DNA of 64,000 nucleotides from Bacillus carboniphilus. Its GTDB lineage: Bacteria; Bacillota; Bacilli; Bacillales; JAIVKR01. Both the position numbers and the translations under genes were made by a program. The stretch is from assembly GCF_020524035.2 (NCBI RefSeq), contig NZ_CP129013.1, positions 3,286,001 through 3,350,000 of the forward strand. Direction: 5' to 3'. Below the pieces are notes generated by a model. That model was not told the DNA's origin, ran no database searches, and saw only the letters and a program-made list of their open reading frames with translations. Below, piece after piece: positions 26,281 to 35,627 of this stretch. Within the stretch, counting starts at the first letter, position 1; each line of letters starts with the position of its first letter.

Positions 26281-27564
26281 ATGGAGAATAATATATTAAA
26301 ACAAATTTTCTTTGATAAACATAACCATTGGGATCACTTTCAAAAGAAACATGGAGCTAAAATCCGTCCAATAGTAAGAAAGGAAATAGAGAAATTCAGA
26401 GGGTGTGGGAATCCCAAAAATGGATTTAAGCTATTTGTTTGTGAAGGTTGCCATGATGTCAGGAAGGTTCCGTATCGTTGTAAGGGGCGATTTTGTACCA
26501 CTTGTTCAGTAGGAGAAAGCGAAGAATGGAGTCGACTACTAACAGAAGAGGTCTTACAGGTGAATCATCGTCATGTCATCTTTACAATTGATGAAGGACT
26601 GCGTGATGTGTTTTTGCTTCATCGCCATCTGTTAAAAGATTTGATGGACGAGGCAGCGCGATTAATCATGGATTTTTTCAAAAAGAAAGCGAAAGTGACC
26701 CCTGGAATCATATCAGGCTTACATACTTTCGGATCCAGAGTGAATTTCAATCCCCATGTACATATGCTAGTGACGATGGGAGGTCTTACGAAAAAGGGGG
26801 AATGGAAACAGTACGATTATCTGCCATTTGAAATGTTAAGAAAGCAGTGGCAGACCGTGGTGTTAAAGTTCATACGCAGAGGTGTGTCAGAAAAAGAAAA
26901 GAAGAGAATACAACCTCGATTACAACAGGCGTTTCACAATAATGGGAAGGGCTTCTATGTGCATGCGCCAAAACAGGAAGGGAATGTAAAAGAACAACTT
27001 CGCTATATTGGCCGTTATATTCGTCGACCTGCGATAGGACTGAATCGGATCGAGGCATATGACGGACAAAAGGTAACCTTTACGTATCATGATAAGACAG
27101 GCGGAAAAGAAAAAGAGAGAAACGATCAGTGTAGAGGAATTTATCTCTAGGCTTATTCGTCATATCCCAGATGAACAGTTTAAGACGATTCGTCATTATG
27201 GGATGTATTCAAGGAGATGCAAGGGCTTGAGTAAAAAGTCTTATGTCAATGGCAACAGAAAGCGAAACGCTGGATAGTGAAAGCAAAGAAAACAATGCGC
27301 CGTCAGACATGGAGGGAACGAATCGTATCAAGTGGTAAGAGAGACCCTCTTATTTGTGAAAAATGCCAGTGTTACTATGAATACAAGGGAGAAGTCTGTC
27401 TTGAAAATGGTAGACTAGAAATCAAGGTGGCCTTGTGTACCACGACAAGAGCCTATTTAGAAAGGGTGATTCATCATTTCACCAGTATCGAAACACCGAA
27501 AAAAGGCAAGAAAAAAAGAAAAAAATGGCCCAATCAAAACAGAGCATCAACTTTGTTTGTTTAG
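26281..27564 (+). pseudogene. IS91-like transposase with two opposite frameshifts
   Basis: The joined frame is 427 codons. An N-terminal zinc finger (CEGCHDVRKVPYRCKGRFC, then TTC) is followed by the HUH nuclease motif FNPHVHMLVT and the paired-tyrosine region LRYIGRYIRR. This is the IS91 layout (Zn_Tnp_IS91 plus Y2_Tnp). An extra A near 27111 shifts the frame; a missing A in the run at 27233-27237 restores it, and the last 95 codons are again in the first frame. The C-terminus holds another Cys pair (ICEKCQCYYEY). Such elements move as single strands by rolling circle. As read, the product is truncated at 27150. Confidence 0.8.
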
Positions 27565-27570
27565 TGTGTC

Positions 27571-27760
27571 ATGAAAAGAAGAGATTCCACAACAAGTGGT
27601 AAGAGATTTTGATTTAATGGATGGAGGTGATCCAGCCGTCCCCCCTATGTTCTCCTGTGAAAAATGTGGAGAAGACATGTATCCTGAATACTATAAAGGT
27701 ATTCATGGGAAGGAATACAGGATTGAGGATATTCTGAGCACCAAAAAGGACCAGGTGTGA
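27571..27760 (+). pseudogene. Small zinc-ribbon gene trailing the transposase, frameshifted at codon 2
   Basis: With three A instead of four at 27574-27577 the ATG reads MKEEIPQQVVRDFDLMDGGD and on to PMFSCEKCGEDMYPEYYKG, ending ...STKKDQV at 27760, about 62 residues. One CxxC pair is seen. It begins six bases after the transposase stop and ends in the terminator, so it is probably part of the element. Function unknown. Confidence 0.5.
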
Positions 27761-27784
27761 TTTTTAATCACACCTGGTTTTTCT
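27751..27784 (+). terminator. Terminator at the right side of the IS91-like element
   Basis: CCAGGTGTGAT and ATCACACCTGG form an 11-base stem followed by TTTTTCTT. It overlaps the stop of the zinc-ribbon gene. Confidence 0.85.
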
Positions 27785-27798
27785 TAAACACTTATTGT

Positions 27799-28356
27799 TT
27801 ATGTAGTCGAATCTTTCTTCTTTATTTCTAATTCACCTATGGCTCTAAAAATGCTGAATCCTGCATAAATCAGCATCAAAATTCCAGGTACAATCAGCAA
27901 TAAGGCTGAACCTTCTTTTGATTGGGCGAATTCTAAAAAGTAACCTACGTACGGAATCGTAAATCCATTATATTCACCGACCACATTTTCAGGTAAGACT
28001 GGATCCATATCCGGCGCGTTATTGTTATCCCCTTTTGTTTCATAAATGACAGAACCATTTGCCTCAGTGACGCCAACAATTCTATGTGTAACTAATTTAT
28101 CCTCATCCATTTTGAAAGTAATGACATCATCTTCTTTAAATCTGGTCATATCTCCACCAGGTTCGATCGCGATTATAGATCCTGTTTTAATTCCAGGCTC
28201 CATCGATCCTGAAAGAACAACCTTAAGTTGGTGACCAAAGATTTCAGGCTCACCTCCAGAAGCTCTAGATGAAATCGTGATAAAAAGCATTAAGATAAAT
28301 ATACAAGCTAGAATAACGGTAAGAGTTCCACTTATAATTTTTTTTGCACGTTTCAT
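27799..28356 (-). CDS. sipW: Signal peptidase I, SipW (ER-type)
   Basis: A 185-residue membrane protease. An N-terminal membrane anchor is followed by the catalytic Ser in VVLSGSMEPGI (about residue 50) and the His of the ER-type Ser-His dyad in KLVTHRIVG (about 92), then KGDNNNAPD and a C-terminal membrane segment. The His replaces the Lys of ordinary bacterial enzymes, which defines SipW. SipW processes TasA and TapA in B. subtilis, and both partner-like genes lie directly upstream in the same transcript. Here sipW is the last gene rather than the middle one. Confidence 0.92.
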   Translation of the reverse strand: MKRAKKIISGTLTVILACIFILMLFITISSRASGGEPEIFGHQLKVVLSGSMEPGIKTGSIIAIEPGGDMTRFKEDDVITFKMDEDKLVTHRIVGVTEANGSVIYETKGDNNNAPDMDPVLPENVVGEYNGFTIPYVGYFLEFAQSKEGSALLLIVPGILMLIYAGFSIFRAIGELEIKKKDSTT

Positions 28357-28420
28357 ATTGTTTTACCTCACAATCGAATTTTTGAAATCTATTAGTTATA
28401 TGTATTATTTAACATATATT

Positions 28421-28930
28421 TCATTGACTGTCTATACTATTGTCAGAATACTCTACTAAATGACTAGAGATCTGGTCAAAGGTAGTTGGGTCTTTTAGCA
28501 TAACGGTATAAAATCCATTATCTTTAATTGGAAATTTAAGAGTGCGTTTTTCATCGCCTTGAAGATAAGGAATCGGTCCAGAGTCAATAAGTTGTTTTGA
28601 TGTTTCCTCTTTGTCGGATGAATAATATAACTGGTATTCGAGTTCAGGTGATTGATCTTCACCTTGGTTTTCTATATTGATTACTAGTTGTGTTTGATTG
28701 TTAGTAGTTTTTACTTCAGTAGATAGGATATTGAGGGATTGAAGGCTCCAATTTGTAAATGAAGGCTCCGTATTTAGTGAATGATCTACTACGGATTGAT
28801 CAACAAAAATAGCATTTGTATAACCAACATTTTTAATCATTCCAATATAAAAAAAAGACCATGCAAAAAAAACAAGAAGAATAAGAGGGAATGATTTAGA
28901 TTTACTAGTATTGTTTTTCATAAACTTCAT
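28421..28930 (-). CDS. TapA-like fibre anchoring/assembly protein
   Basis: A 169-residue protein. Residues 14-32 form a signal or anchor segment (FPLILLVFFAWSFFYIGMI). The domain that follows (TQLVINIENQ, LEYQLYYSSDKEETSKQLID, IPYLQGDEKRTLKFP, NGFYTVMLKDP) resembles the central part of TapA, which anchors and nucleates TasA fibres. B. subtilis TapA has about 250 residues, so this is a short version lacking the variable C-terminus. It lies between tasA and sipW, after a hairpin that may lower its expression against TasA. Confidence 0.65.
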   Translation of the reverse strand: MKFMKNNTSKSKSFPLILLVFFAWSFFYIGMIKNVGYTNAIFVDQSVVDHSLNTEPSFTNWSLQSLNILSTEVKTTNNQTQLVINIENQGEDQSPELEYQLYYSSDKEETSKQLIDSGPIPYLQGDEKRTLKFPIKDNGFYTVMLKDPTTFDQISSHLVEYSDNSIDSQ

Positions 28931-28968
28931 GCTAAATTCACTCGTTTCTTAAAGGATAGATAGTAAAA

Positions 28969-28996
28969 GTAAAGGTGGAGTTTCCTCCACCTTTAC
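28969..28996 (-). terminator. Hairpin between tasA and the tapA-like gene
   Basis: GTAAAGGTGGAG and CTCCACCTTTAC form a perfect 12-base stem with a four-base loop, followed on the minus strand by TTTTAC. A partial terminator here would let the fibre subunit be made in excess over the downstream genes. Confidence 0.7.
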
Positions 28997-29012
28997 AAAG
29001 TCATTACTTAAA

Positions 29013-29609
29013 TTATTTAGCTTCTCCAGGACCTTGCATTCCTTCGAATGTCCAAGTAAGTTCTAGAGAATCACCTTGGAATTTGTTTTGGTCTTTACCA
29101 TTGTCAACAAATTCGAATTGAACTAATAAAGTGTCACTAGTTCCAGCAGCTAGGTATCCACCGAATGTTCCTAACCAAGGAACGAATACTTTTTCATAAA
29201 GCTCTGTCTCATCCATTTCTTTTAACTCAGATAGAGTTGTAAAGAAGATAGGTGTATCAGCTTTATCCCAGTTGTGTAAGAAGTTAACACGAATGTGATC
29301 ACCGAAGTCTTCACCAGCGTTATTACCTTCAGCGTCAATTACTTTGTAGTCTGTATATAATTTAATTTGATCAATATCTAAAGTACCATCATTTTTTAGT
29401 TCGAATGCACGATTCATCCAGTCACCTGGTTTGATGTTTTTCACATCAATAATTGTTGTTGGTTGTGCATTTAAGTCAAGTGTACCAGCAGCAAAGCTAC
29501 CGTTTACTTCTGTAGTATCATTGAAGTAAGCAAATGTACCTCCACCTACTAAAGATAATCCTAGTGCAGCTGATGCAACGCCTAAACCTAATTTCTTTTT
29601 AAGACCCAT
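29013..29609 (-). CDS. tasA: TasA/CalY family matrix fibre protein
   Basis: A 198-residue secreted protein. The start ATG follows AAGGAGG. The signal peptide (MGLKKKLGLGVASAALGLSL ... GGGTFAYF) is of the SipW-dependent TasA/camelysin type, followed by FNDTTEVNGSFAAGTLDLN. The rest is a single beta-sandwich domain without Cys. TasA forms the protein fibres of the biofilm matrix; CalY of B. cereus is a close relative. Codon use is enriched in preferred codons, as for a highly made protein. It is first in the operon, followed by a hairpin, tapA-like and sipW. Confidence 0.88.
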   Translation of the reverse strand: MGLKKKLGLGVASAALGLSLVGGGTFAYFNDTTEVNGSFAAGTLDLNAQPTTIIDVKNIKPGDWMNRAFELKNDGTLDIDQIKLYTDYKVIDAEGNNAGEDFGDHIRVNFLHNWDKADTPIFFTTLSELKEMDETELYEKVFVPWLGTFGGYLAAGTSDTLLVQFEFVDNGKDQNKFQGDSLELTWTFEGMQGPGEAK

Positions 29610-29740
29610 TATAAAATTCCTCCTTCAGATGTTGGTTGAACTGTATTGAAAAGTACAAATTAATCTTAGCAAATATTATCTGAAATAGAATCTTTATATA
29701 GTAGGAAAAATTGAAGGGTTAAAAGGACTAGAATCTCAAG

Positions 29741-29792
29741 ATATTTGTCATATAAAGTAAAAACTAAAGGAAATATAGGTATATTTGTCATA
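29741..29792 (-). promoter_or_regulatory. Two direct copies of ATATTTGTCATA upstream of tasA
   Basis: The 12-mer occurs at 29741-29752 and 29781-29792, exactly 40 bases apart, about 140 and 180 bases before the tasA start. The spacing, close to four helical turns, suits cooperative binding of a regulator. The factor is unknown. Confidence 0.45.
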
Positions 29793-29854
29793 GAAGGATG
29801 GGTATAATTTCATTTAATTTTCCTATAAATTTGAATAATATTTCATATATATCC

Positions 29855-30619
29855 TTAATGAGAAAAATTCTCAATCGAAATATTTTGTATTTTTAAATAA
29901 TGATTTATTTTCTTTGCAAAAGTAAGTGAATCTTTATGATCTCCATGAAGGCAAATCGTTTGTACTTTTAAAGGGATGTTTTTTTGAGAATAAGTATCTA
30001 CTGAATGCTCTTTTACCATTTGAATGGCTTGCCGAATAGCCACTTCATCTGACTGAATAAGTGAGTGCTCCATTTTTCTTGGTGTAAGCGTCCCATCGTT
30101 TTGATAGACACGATCAATAAATCCTTCACTCGCTGTTTTTAACCCTATTCTGTTTCCTTCTTTTACTAATTGACTACCATGAAGTCCATAAATAATGAGG
30201 TTTTTGTTTAGATCATATATCGCTTTCACGATAGCTGAGGAGATTATTTGATCAACGGCTGCCATGTTATATAAAGCCCCATGAGGCTTTACATGCTGCA
30301 TTTTTCCCCCTTGAGCTTGAACAAAAGCTTGCAAGGCACCTACCTGATAAAGAATGAGTTCATATGCTTCTTCTTCACTTATCTCCATCTTTCTCCTTCC
30401 AAATCCATTTAAATCAGGTAACCCTGGATGTGCCCCTATAGCGACACCTTTTTCAATGGCAAGTTGAACGGTTTTTCTCATGGTGTGTGGATCACCGGCA
30501 TGAAACCCGCAAGCGATATTAGCAGAAGAAATATAATCCAGTATTTGTTCATCATGTCCGATGTTATAATGTCCAAAGCTTTCACCTAAATCACAGTTAA
30601 GGTCAATCGTAATGGTCAT
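29855..30619 (-). CDS. pxpA: 5-oxoprolinase subunit PxpA (LamB/YcsF family)
   Basis: A 254-residue cytosolic protein starting [20 protein letters not shown], the hallmark of the family, with [20 protein letters not shown] and VKPHGALYN motifs. With PxpB and PxpC it splits 5-oxoproline to glutamate with ATP. The partners lie just upstream on the same strand, giving the order pxpB-pxpC-pxpA. The 101-base gap to pxpC holds no clear terminator. Confidence 0.92.
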   Translation of the reverse strand: MTITIDLNCDLGESFGHYNIGHDEQILDYISSANIACGFHAGDPHTMRKTVQLAIEKGVAIGAHPGLPDLNGFGRRKMEISEEEAYELILYQVGALQAFVQAQGGKMQHVKPHGALYNMAAVDQIISSAIVKAIYDLNKNLIIYGLHGSQLVKEGNRIGLKTASEGFIDRVYQNDGTLTPRKMEHSLIQSDEVAIRQAIQMVKEHSVDTYSQKNIPLKVQTICLHGDHKDSLTFAKKINHYLKIQNISIENFSH

Positions 30620-30720
30620 TTTTGATTCCTCCCGAATAATGAATACAGTATGTTTATCGTTTGTAGCTGTTTAGCATATAGATGTTGAGACTGTGTTAGA
30701 CTGATCTCTTGAAAGGTTAT

Positions 30721-31608
30721 TCATTCACCAATTCTTGTTTGAGCAAGTTTAGGTAGATCAGCTAACGAGACTTGACCAATCATTGGATACCCGCCTGTTG
30801 TTTGCCTGTCAGCCAATAAAATGATAGGCTTCCCACTTGGTAAGACTTGAATGGTCCCCACATTTACAGCTGTTGATAAAACTTCTTGTTTTTTATTTAG
30901 TAATAGATTTGGACCATCTAGTTGATACCCCATTCGATTAGATTGAGGTGTGACGGTAAAACAGTTTGATTGCATTAGCGTTTTTGCATTTTGATGTAAC
31001 CAGTCATAATGTATTCCTTTTGTAAATTGAATGGAACGATCAGTTATATAGGTGTATACGTTAGGTGATATAGATTGCTTCATTAAAGAAAAATGAGAAG
31101 GAGAACTGCATAAGGATTTTTTAATTTTTTTATTTAAGTCCGCTTCATTTCCGATATGAAGAATGTCGTTTTTCTGTAAAGGACGCCCCTTTAATCCACC
31201 CAGATTTGCTTTTATGTATGTGGATTTACTATTTAATTGGTTAGGAACATCAATTCCACCAGAAATAGCGATATATCCTCTCGCTCCTTTCAAGGTAGGT
31301 CCAATTTTTAATGTACTATTCTTCCTCACATAAATTGTTCGCCACATAGGAATTGACTGGTTTTCAATAGATGCTTGAAATTCCCCTCCACAAATAGCGA
31401 TGACACAATCCGAGAAAAACGTCAATGTTGGCCCTGACATGGTTATCTCAATGGTCGTTTCTGATGGAGGATTTCCAACTAGAATATTGGATAGTTGATG
31501 TGCCAAAGGATCCATAGCTCCGCTAACAACAACACCGAATTGTTGATAACCATGCCTTCCTATATCTTGAATGGTTGAAAACAATCCAGGTTTTTCGACG
31601 AGTATCAT
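30721..31608 (-). CDS. pxpC: 5-oxoprolinase subunit PxpC (KipA, biotin-dependent carboxylase-like)
   Basis: A 295-residue protein with IQDIGRHGYQQFGVVVSGAM at the N-terminus, GGIDVPNQL in the middle and ILLADRQTTGGYPMIG near the C-terminus, all typical of the KipA/AHS2 family. Its start overlaps the pxpB stop by four bases, so translation is coupled. It forms a complex with PxpB. Confidence 0.92.
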   Translation of the reverse strand: MILVEKPGLFSTIQDIGRHGYQQFGVVVSGAMDPLAHQLSNILVGNPPSETTIEITMSGPTLTFFSDCVIAICGGEFQASIENQSIPMWRTIYVRKNSTLKIGPTLKGARGYIAISGGIDVPNQLNSKSTYIKANLGGLKGRPLQKNDILHIGNEADLNKKIKKSLCSSPSHFSLMKQSISPNVYTYITDRSIQFTKGIHYDWLHQNAKTLMQSNCFTVTPQSNRMGYQLDGPNLLLNKKQEVLSTAVNVGTIQVLPSGKPIILLADRQTTGGYPMIGQVSLADLPKLAQTRIGE

Positions 31609-32309
31609 CGTTGTTTTTCCTCCAGACGTTTAAACGTTGCTATATCAATTGGGATAAATTGAATGTGGTCACCAGCCTTTAAAAAAGAAGGCTTGTCTAG
31701 ATGAGGTTGAAACATCTTTAAAGGCGTTTTTCCGATAATGTTCCATCCACCTGGAGTATCTAATGAGTAGATACCTGTTTGCTCTCCAGCGATGCCAACC
31801 GATCCCGCTTCAATTCTTTTCTGAGGAGTCGCTTTTCGTGGAGTTGCGATCCTTCTTGACATTCCTCCGATGTATGGAAAACCAGGAGAAAATCCGATCA
31901 TATAAACAAGATAAGTCGTCTCACTATGAATAGAAATAATCTCATCTTTTGTTAGTTGATGATATTGTGTGAGATGTTGTAAGTCTGGCGAGAACGGTTC
32001 CTCATAGCAAACTGGAATCTCATTTATCCTTATATCGGTCTTTTTTTCTACTTGTAGATCATTAAGCAAAGGTTGAATCGTTTGACAAACCCATTGAAAG
32101 GGAGACACGACTTGTCGAAACAACTTTAGTAAATCATAATAAAGGGTAACTGCCGTATAAGATGGAACAAGCTCAACTAACCATTCGAACGATTGATTGT
32201 TTAATTGTTGAAACACCGTTTGAACTTTATTAAATGTCTCTTCATTGATGTGCTTTCCTAATTGAATGGTTATTGCATTGTCACCCAAGGGGTATATCGT
32301 ATAGTTCAT
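31605..32309 (-). CDS. pxpB: 5-oxoprolinase subunit PxpB (KipI)
   Basis: A 234-residue protein of the KipI/AHS1 family. GFSPGFPYIGGM (about residues 150-161), RKATPQKRIEAGSVGIAGEQ and YSLDTPGGWNIIG are the conserved blocks. In B. subtilis KipI also inhibits the sporulation kinase KinA, while KipA counters it; whether that applies here is unknown. The ATG at 32309 is preferred over the GTG nine bases earlier because GAAAGG lies at a usable distance. Confidence 0.92.
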   Translation of the reverse strand: MNYTIYPLGDNAITIQLGKHINEETFNKVQTVFQQLNNQSFEWLVELVPSYTAVTLYYDLLKLFRQVVSPFQWVCQTIQPLLNDLQVEKKTDIRINEIPVCYEEPFSPDLQHLTQYHQLTKDEIISIHSETTYLVYMIGFSPGFPYIGGMSRRIATPRKATPQKRIEAGSVGIAGEQTGIYSLDTPGGWNIIGKTPLKMFQPHLDKPSFLKAGDHIQFIPIDIATFKRLEEKQR

Positions 32310-32347
32310 AATGAACACCTTTCGTTATGTTTATAATAAAGAAGGAA

Positions 32348-33403
32348 CTATTCTTCTAATGGTAAAGACTTTATATGAATGTCTCTTTGAGGAAAGGGGA
32401 TCTCGATTTCATTTTGATTTAGTACTTGATAAATTCGGTAATGAAACTCACTTCTTAAGGTGATATATTCATATGGATTTGAAATCCATACAAATAACTC
32501 AAAGTTTAACGAAGAATCGCCAAATTCAATAAAGTTAAGGTAAGGCTTTGGTTTTAATAAAACAGCAGGGGTATTCTGTGCTTCATCATGCACGAGTTGT
32601 ATGATGAGCTCTTTTAATCGTTCAGCATCTGTCCCATAGGCGACGCCGAAAGGGATGACTAGTTTGAGTTTAGAATCACTATAGGAGCGGTTAATGACAT
32701 GTTCTTCTAAAAAATACGAATTTGGGATAATAATATGTTCATTATGGAGAGTCTTCACAACGGTAGCTCTCATTTTAATTTGTTTAACATCGCCAATAAT
32801 ATCATCAATGATGATTCTGTCCCCAACTTCGATCGGACGTTCAAATAATAAAATAATACCGGAAATAAAGTTTGATGTAATGTTTTGAAGTCCGAATCCG
32901 ATCCCTACCGATAATAAACCTGCAAAAACGGTAAGCCCGTTGAGGCTAACTCCTACACTCGAAAGACTGATTAAAATAGCGATGACCATAATTATGTAGT
33001 GAATAATACGGCTAAACGTGTATTGAAGTCCTTTTGTGACATGGTAACGAGTAAATATAGGCGGGAGTATAGCTTCCCTGATTGTTTTTGAAATAATGTA
33101 AGAAATAGATAGGATAAAGACCGCAACAAGTATGAGAGATGGAGTAACTTCTATTTTTCCAACCTTAATCCATTCTTTTGTCATCCACTCAGCATCTGCA
33201 AAATAGACCAGCATAAAAATGAGAATCGCATAAAATGAAAGCCAATTAATTAGGGTTTTAAATGCTTTTCCTTTCAAAAGCGTGGTTTTTTTAAGACTTA
33301 AAAGTAATATTAGCCTAACTACCATAATAAGTATGGTGATCGCTATTATTAAAATGAAATCAATAACATTGAATTGCTCTAGCCATTTTAATAAATAGTC
33401 CAT
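32348..33403 (-). CDS. Small-conductance mechanosensitive channel (MscS family)
   Basis: A 351-residue membrane protein. Four or five membrane segments are followed by the pore helix region GLTVFAGLLSVGIGFGLQNI and the beta domain FERPIEVGDRIIID, then a cytosolic alpha-beta C-terminus. The ATG at 33403 has GGGGGAGAGG directly upstream at good distance; the longer GTG/ATG start would place that site inside the coding part. It releases solutes on hypo-osmotic shock. The gene stands just upstream of pxpB on the same strand with about 40 bases between. Confidence 0.9.
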   Translation of the reverse strand: MDYLLKWLEQFNVIDFILIIAITILIMVVRLILLLSLKKTTLLKGKAFKTLINWLSFYAILIFMLVYFADAEWMTKEWIKVGKIEVTPSLILVAVFILSISYIISKTIREAILPPIFTRYHVTKGLQYTFSRIIHYIIMVIAILISLSSVGVSLNGLTVFAGLLSVGIGFGLQNITSNFISGIILLFERPIEVGDRIIIDDIIGDVKQIKMRATVVKTLHNEHIIIPNSYFLEEHVINRSYSDSKLKLVIPFGVAYGTDAERLKELIIQLVHDEAQNTPAVLLKPKPYLNFIEFGDSSLNFELFVWISNPYEYITLRSEFHYRIYQVLNQNEIEIPFPQRDIHIKSLPLEE

Positions 33404-33595
33404 TTCCTCTCCCCCCATGTATCATTCATCATATCACTTTCATTGGTCAATGATAAAGATACAGAGCTTGGTCAATCATTCAAAAAGAAAAGAGATGATG
33501 CACTTTTCTTGAATTGTATGTTAAAAAAAGATAACGTAGATGATAAGAAAAATATGATTTTAAAGGAAAAATATGAAAAAGGGGATTAGACATGA

Positions 33596-35428
33596 ATGAT
33601 AGATTCTTTACTGTTTAGTATCGTTTTAATTACTGTTTTAGGTGTTTTATCACAGTGGGTAGCTTGGCGATATAAGTTGCCTGCGATTGTAGTTATGTCC
33701 ATCTCTGGCCTGCTTGTTGGTCCTATTTTTGGATTTATTCAACCAATGGAAGACTTTGGGACCCTTTATAGTCCGTTAATTTCGATTGCAGTAGCCATCA
33801 TTCTTTTCGAAGGAAGTCTAAACCTTGATTTAAAAGAAATAAAGGATTTAAATAAACCAGTCTTTCGCATCGTCACCTTTGGTGCCATCCTTGCATGGCT
33901 ACTCGGATCATTCACTGCACATGCGGTTGCTGGATTATCATGGGAAGTCGCGTTTATTATCGGAGGATTGTTTATTGTAACAGGTCCTACTGTTATCTTA
34001 CCCATGTTAAGGCAAGCTAAGTTAAACTTACGGCCAGCCAAAATATTAAAATGGGAAGGAATTATTGTTGATCCTTTAGGTGCACTTTTAGCGGTGTTTA
34101 CATTCGAGTTTATTAAATTTTTCACAAATGATAAAGGTTTTTCGATCCTCGGCGAGTTTTTATTTATATCTTTATGTGCGATTGGTATCGGAATTTTCTT
34201 TGGATATGGTATAGGATGGTTATTTAAAAAGGGGCATGTTCCAGAATTTTTAAAGTCTCCTTTTGTTTTTGCTGTTGTTTTGTTAAGCTTTGCTCTCGCA
34301 GAAGGCTTAATGCATGAGACTGGTTTACTTTCTGTTACAGCAATGGGAATGGTTATTGCCAACATGAAGTTAAACTCAATAGAAGATATGAGGCATTTTA
34401 AAGAAAACATATCAGTCTTACTCATCTCTACTATTTTTATTATGATTACAGCATCTTTAACAAGGGAAACGCTTTTTCAAGTTTTTCAACTAGAAATTAT
34501 TCTATTTGTTCTTTTAATGCTATTTGTCGTTCGTCCACTATCTATTTACCTTTCGACAGCAGGAACCGATTTAACAAGAAATGAGAAACTGTTAATTGGC
34601 TGGATTGCTCCAAGGGGAATCGTCGCTCTCACTGTTTCTGGTTATTTATCTTCCTTGCTTATTAGTGAAGGATTTGAAGAAGCATCGATTTTGAACTCAT
34701 TAACTTTTGCTCTCGTTTTTACAACGGTTTGTGTTCATGGGTTTTCCATTCGCTGGGCTGCGAGGAAGTTAGATTTAGCATACAAAAGTCAGGCTGGTGT
34801 CTTACTAGTAGGAGGAAATCCATTTACAACAGCCTTAGGTCAAGTACTTGAAGATTTATCTGTACCTGTGTTAATCATCGATTCTTCTTGGAAACGTCTT
34901 TCTTTAGCTCGAAAAGTTGGGATCCCCTCGTATAGAGGAGAAATACTTGCTGCTGAAACTGAATATCAAGTAGATATGACTCCATATGATTATCTTCTTT
35001 CAGCTACTGAATTTGATTCTTACAATGCTTTAGTTTGTACGACTCATGTCCCTCATATTGGACGAAATAACCTTTTTCAATTAAGTCTCGAAAGGCAAGA
35101 GACAGATGGACTAGACGAGCTTGGTCATACGGTTGGTGGTAGAAATGTTTTTAGCGAGAAGGCTACATGGGGTCGCCTTAATGCAAAAGTAAAATCAGGA
35201 TATGTTATGAGAAAGACATCTATAACGGAACAATATTCTTTTGAAACATATTTACGTGATCAAGATGATGATACAGTATACTTATTTTTGTTAAAAGAGA
35301 CAGGAGATATAGAGTTTTTTACGACTGATCATAAGTTGGTAGGAGAACCTGGAGATATTGTAGTTGCCTTGATGCCGCCAAGTAAAGAATTTAGAAGAAT
35401 TAGAGAGAGGTTAAATGAAGAAAGATAA
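33596..35428 (+). CDS. Cation/H+ antiporter (CPA1/NhaP type) with C-terminal nucleotide-binding and TrkA-C-like parts
   Basis: A 610-residue protein. Residues 1-395 hold about 12 membrane segments with the family motifs IVVMSISGLLVGPIFG, FEGSLNLDLKEI and GLFIVTGPTVILPML, followed by LIGWIAPRGIVALTVSG. After residue 400 a Rossmann-like part (GVLLVGGNPFTTALGQVLED) and a TrkA-C-like end (HKLVGEPGDIVVALMP) follow, as in regulated K+ or Na+/H+ antiporters. The ATG follows AAAAAGGGG. It is a single-gene unit with its own strong terminator. Confidence 0.88.
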   Translation: MIDSLLFSIVLITVLGVLSQWVAWRYKLPAIVVMSISGLLVGPIFGFIQPMEDFGTLYSPLISIAVAIILFEGSLNLDLKEIKDLNKPVFRIVTFGAILAWLLGSFTAHAVAGLSWEVAFIIGGLFIVTGPTVILPMLRQAKLNLRPAKILKWEGIIVDPLGALLAVFTFEFIKFFTNDKGFSILGEFLFISLCAIGIGIFFGYGIGWLFKKGHVPEFLKSPFVFAVVLLSFALAEGLMHETGLLSVTAMGMVIANMKLNSIEDMRHFKENISVLLISTIFIMITASLTRETLFQVFQLEIILFVLLMLFVVRPLSIYLSTAGTDLTRNEKLLIGWIAPRGIVALTVSGYLSSLLISEGFEEASILNSLTFALVFTTVCVHGFSIRWAARKLDLAYKSQAGVLLVGGNPFTTALGQVLEDLSVPVLIIDSSWKRLSLARKVGIPSYRGEILAAETEYQVDMTPYDYLLSATEFDSYNALVCTTHVPHIGRNNLFQLSLERQETDGLDELGHTVGGRNVFSEKATWGRLNAKVKSGYVMRKTSITEQYSFETYLRDQDDDTVYLFLLKETGDIEFFTTDHKLVGEPGDIVVALMPPSKEFRRIRERLNEER

Positions 35429-35498
35429 AGAAAGTTGAGTAAAGTGAATTTTTTTGTTATTATACAAATGACTAAGAACCACAATATCTTTCTTGTAT

Positions 35499-35535
35499 AG
35501 TGCCTAGGCGGTTTGCCTAGGCACTTTCTCTTTTT
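35499..35535 (+). terminator. Terminator after the antiporter gene
   Basis: AGTGCCTAGGC and GCCTAGGCACT, five-base loop, then TTCTCTTTTT. Confidence 0.85.
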
Positions 35536-35627
35536 GAGTAGTATTGGGTGGGCCTTTCAAAAAGGAAGATTTCTTTTATCATCAATATTCGTTATAATAA
35601 GAAAAATCAATAAAGGGAGGATGGGCA

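Larger units (their letters stand above)
26235..27785 (+). mobile_element. IS91-like (HUH, Y2 transposase) insertion element, boundaries approximate
   Basis: The unit holds a transposase gene, a trailing small zinc-ribbon gene and a terminal hairpin. The left side directly follows a truncated head of the dispersed repeat. I cannot fix the ends because IS91 elements have no inverted ends or target duplications. Both genes carry indels. Confidence 0.6.

Noticed and set aside
33766..34425. Long minus-strand frame of 219 codons inside the antiporter gene
   Set aside because: Shadow of a conserved membrane protein gene; no ribosome binding site and unnatural composition.
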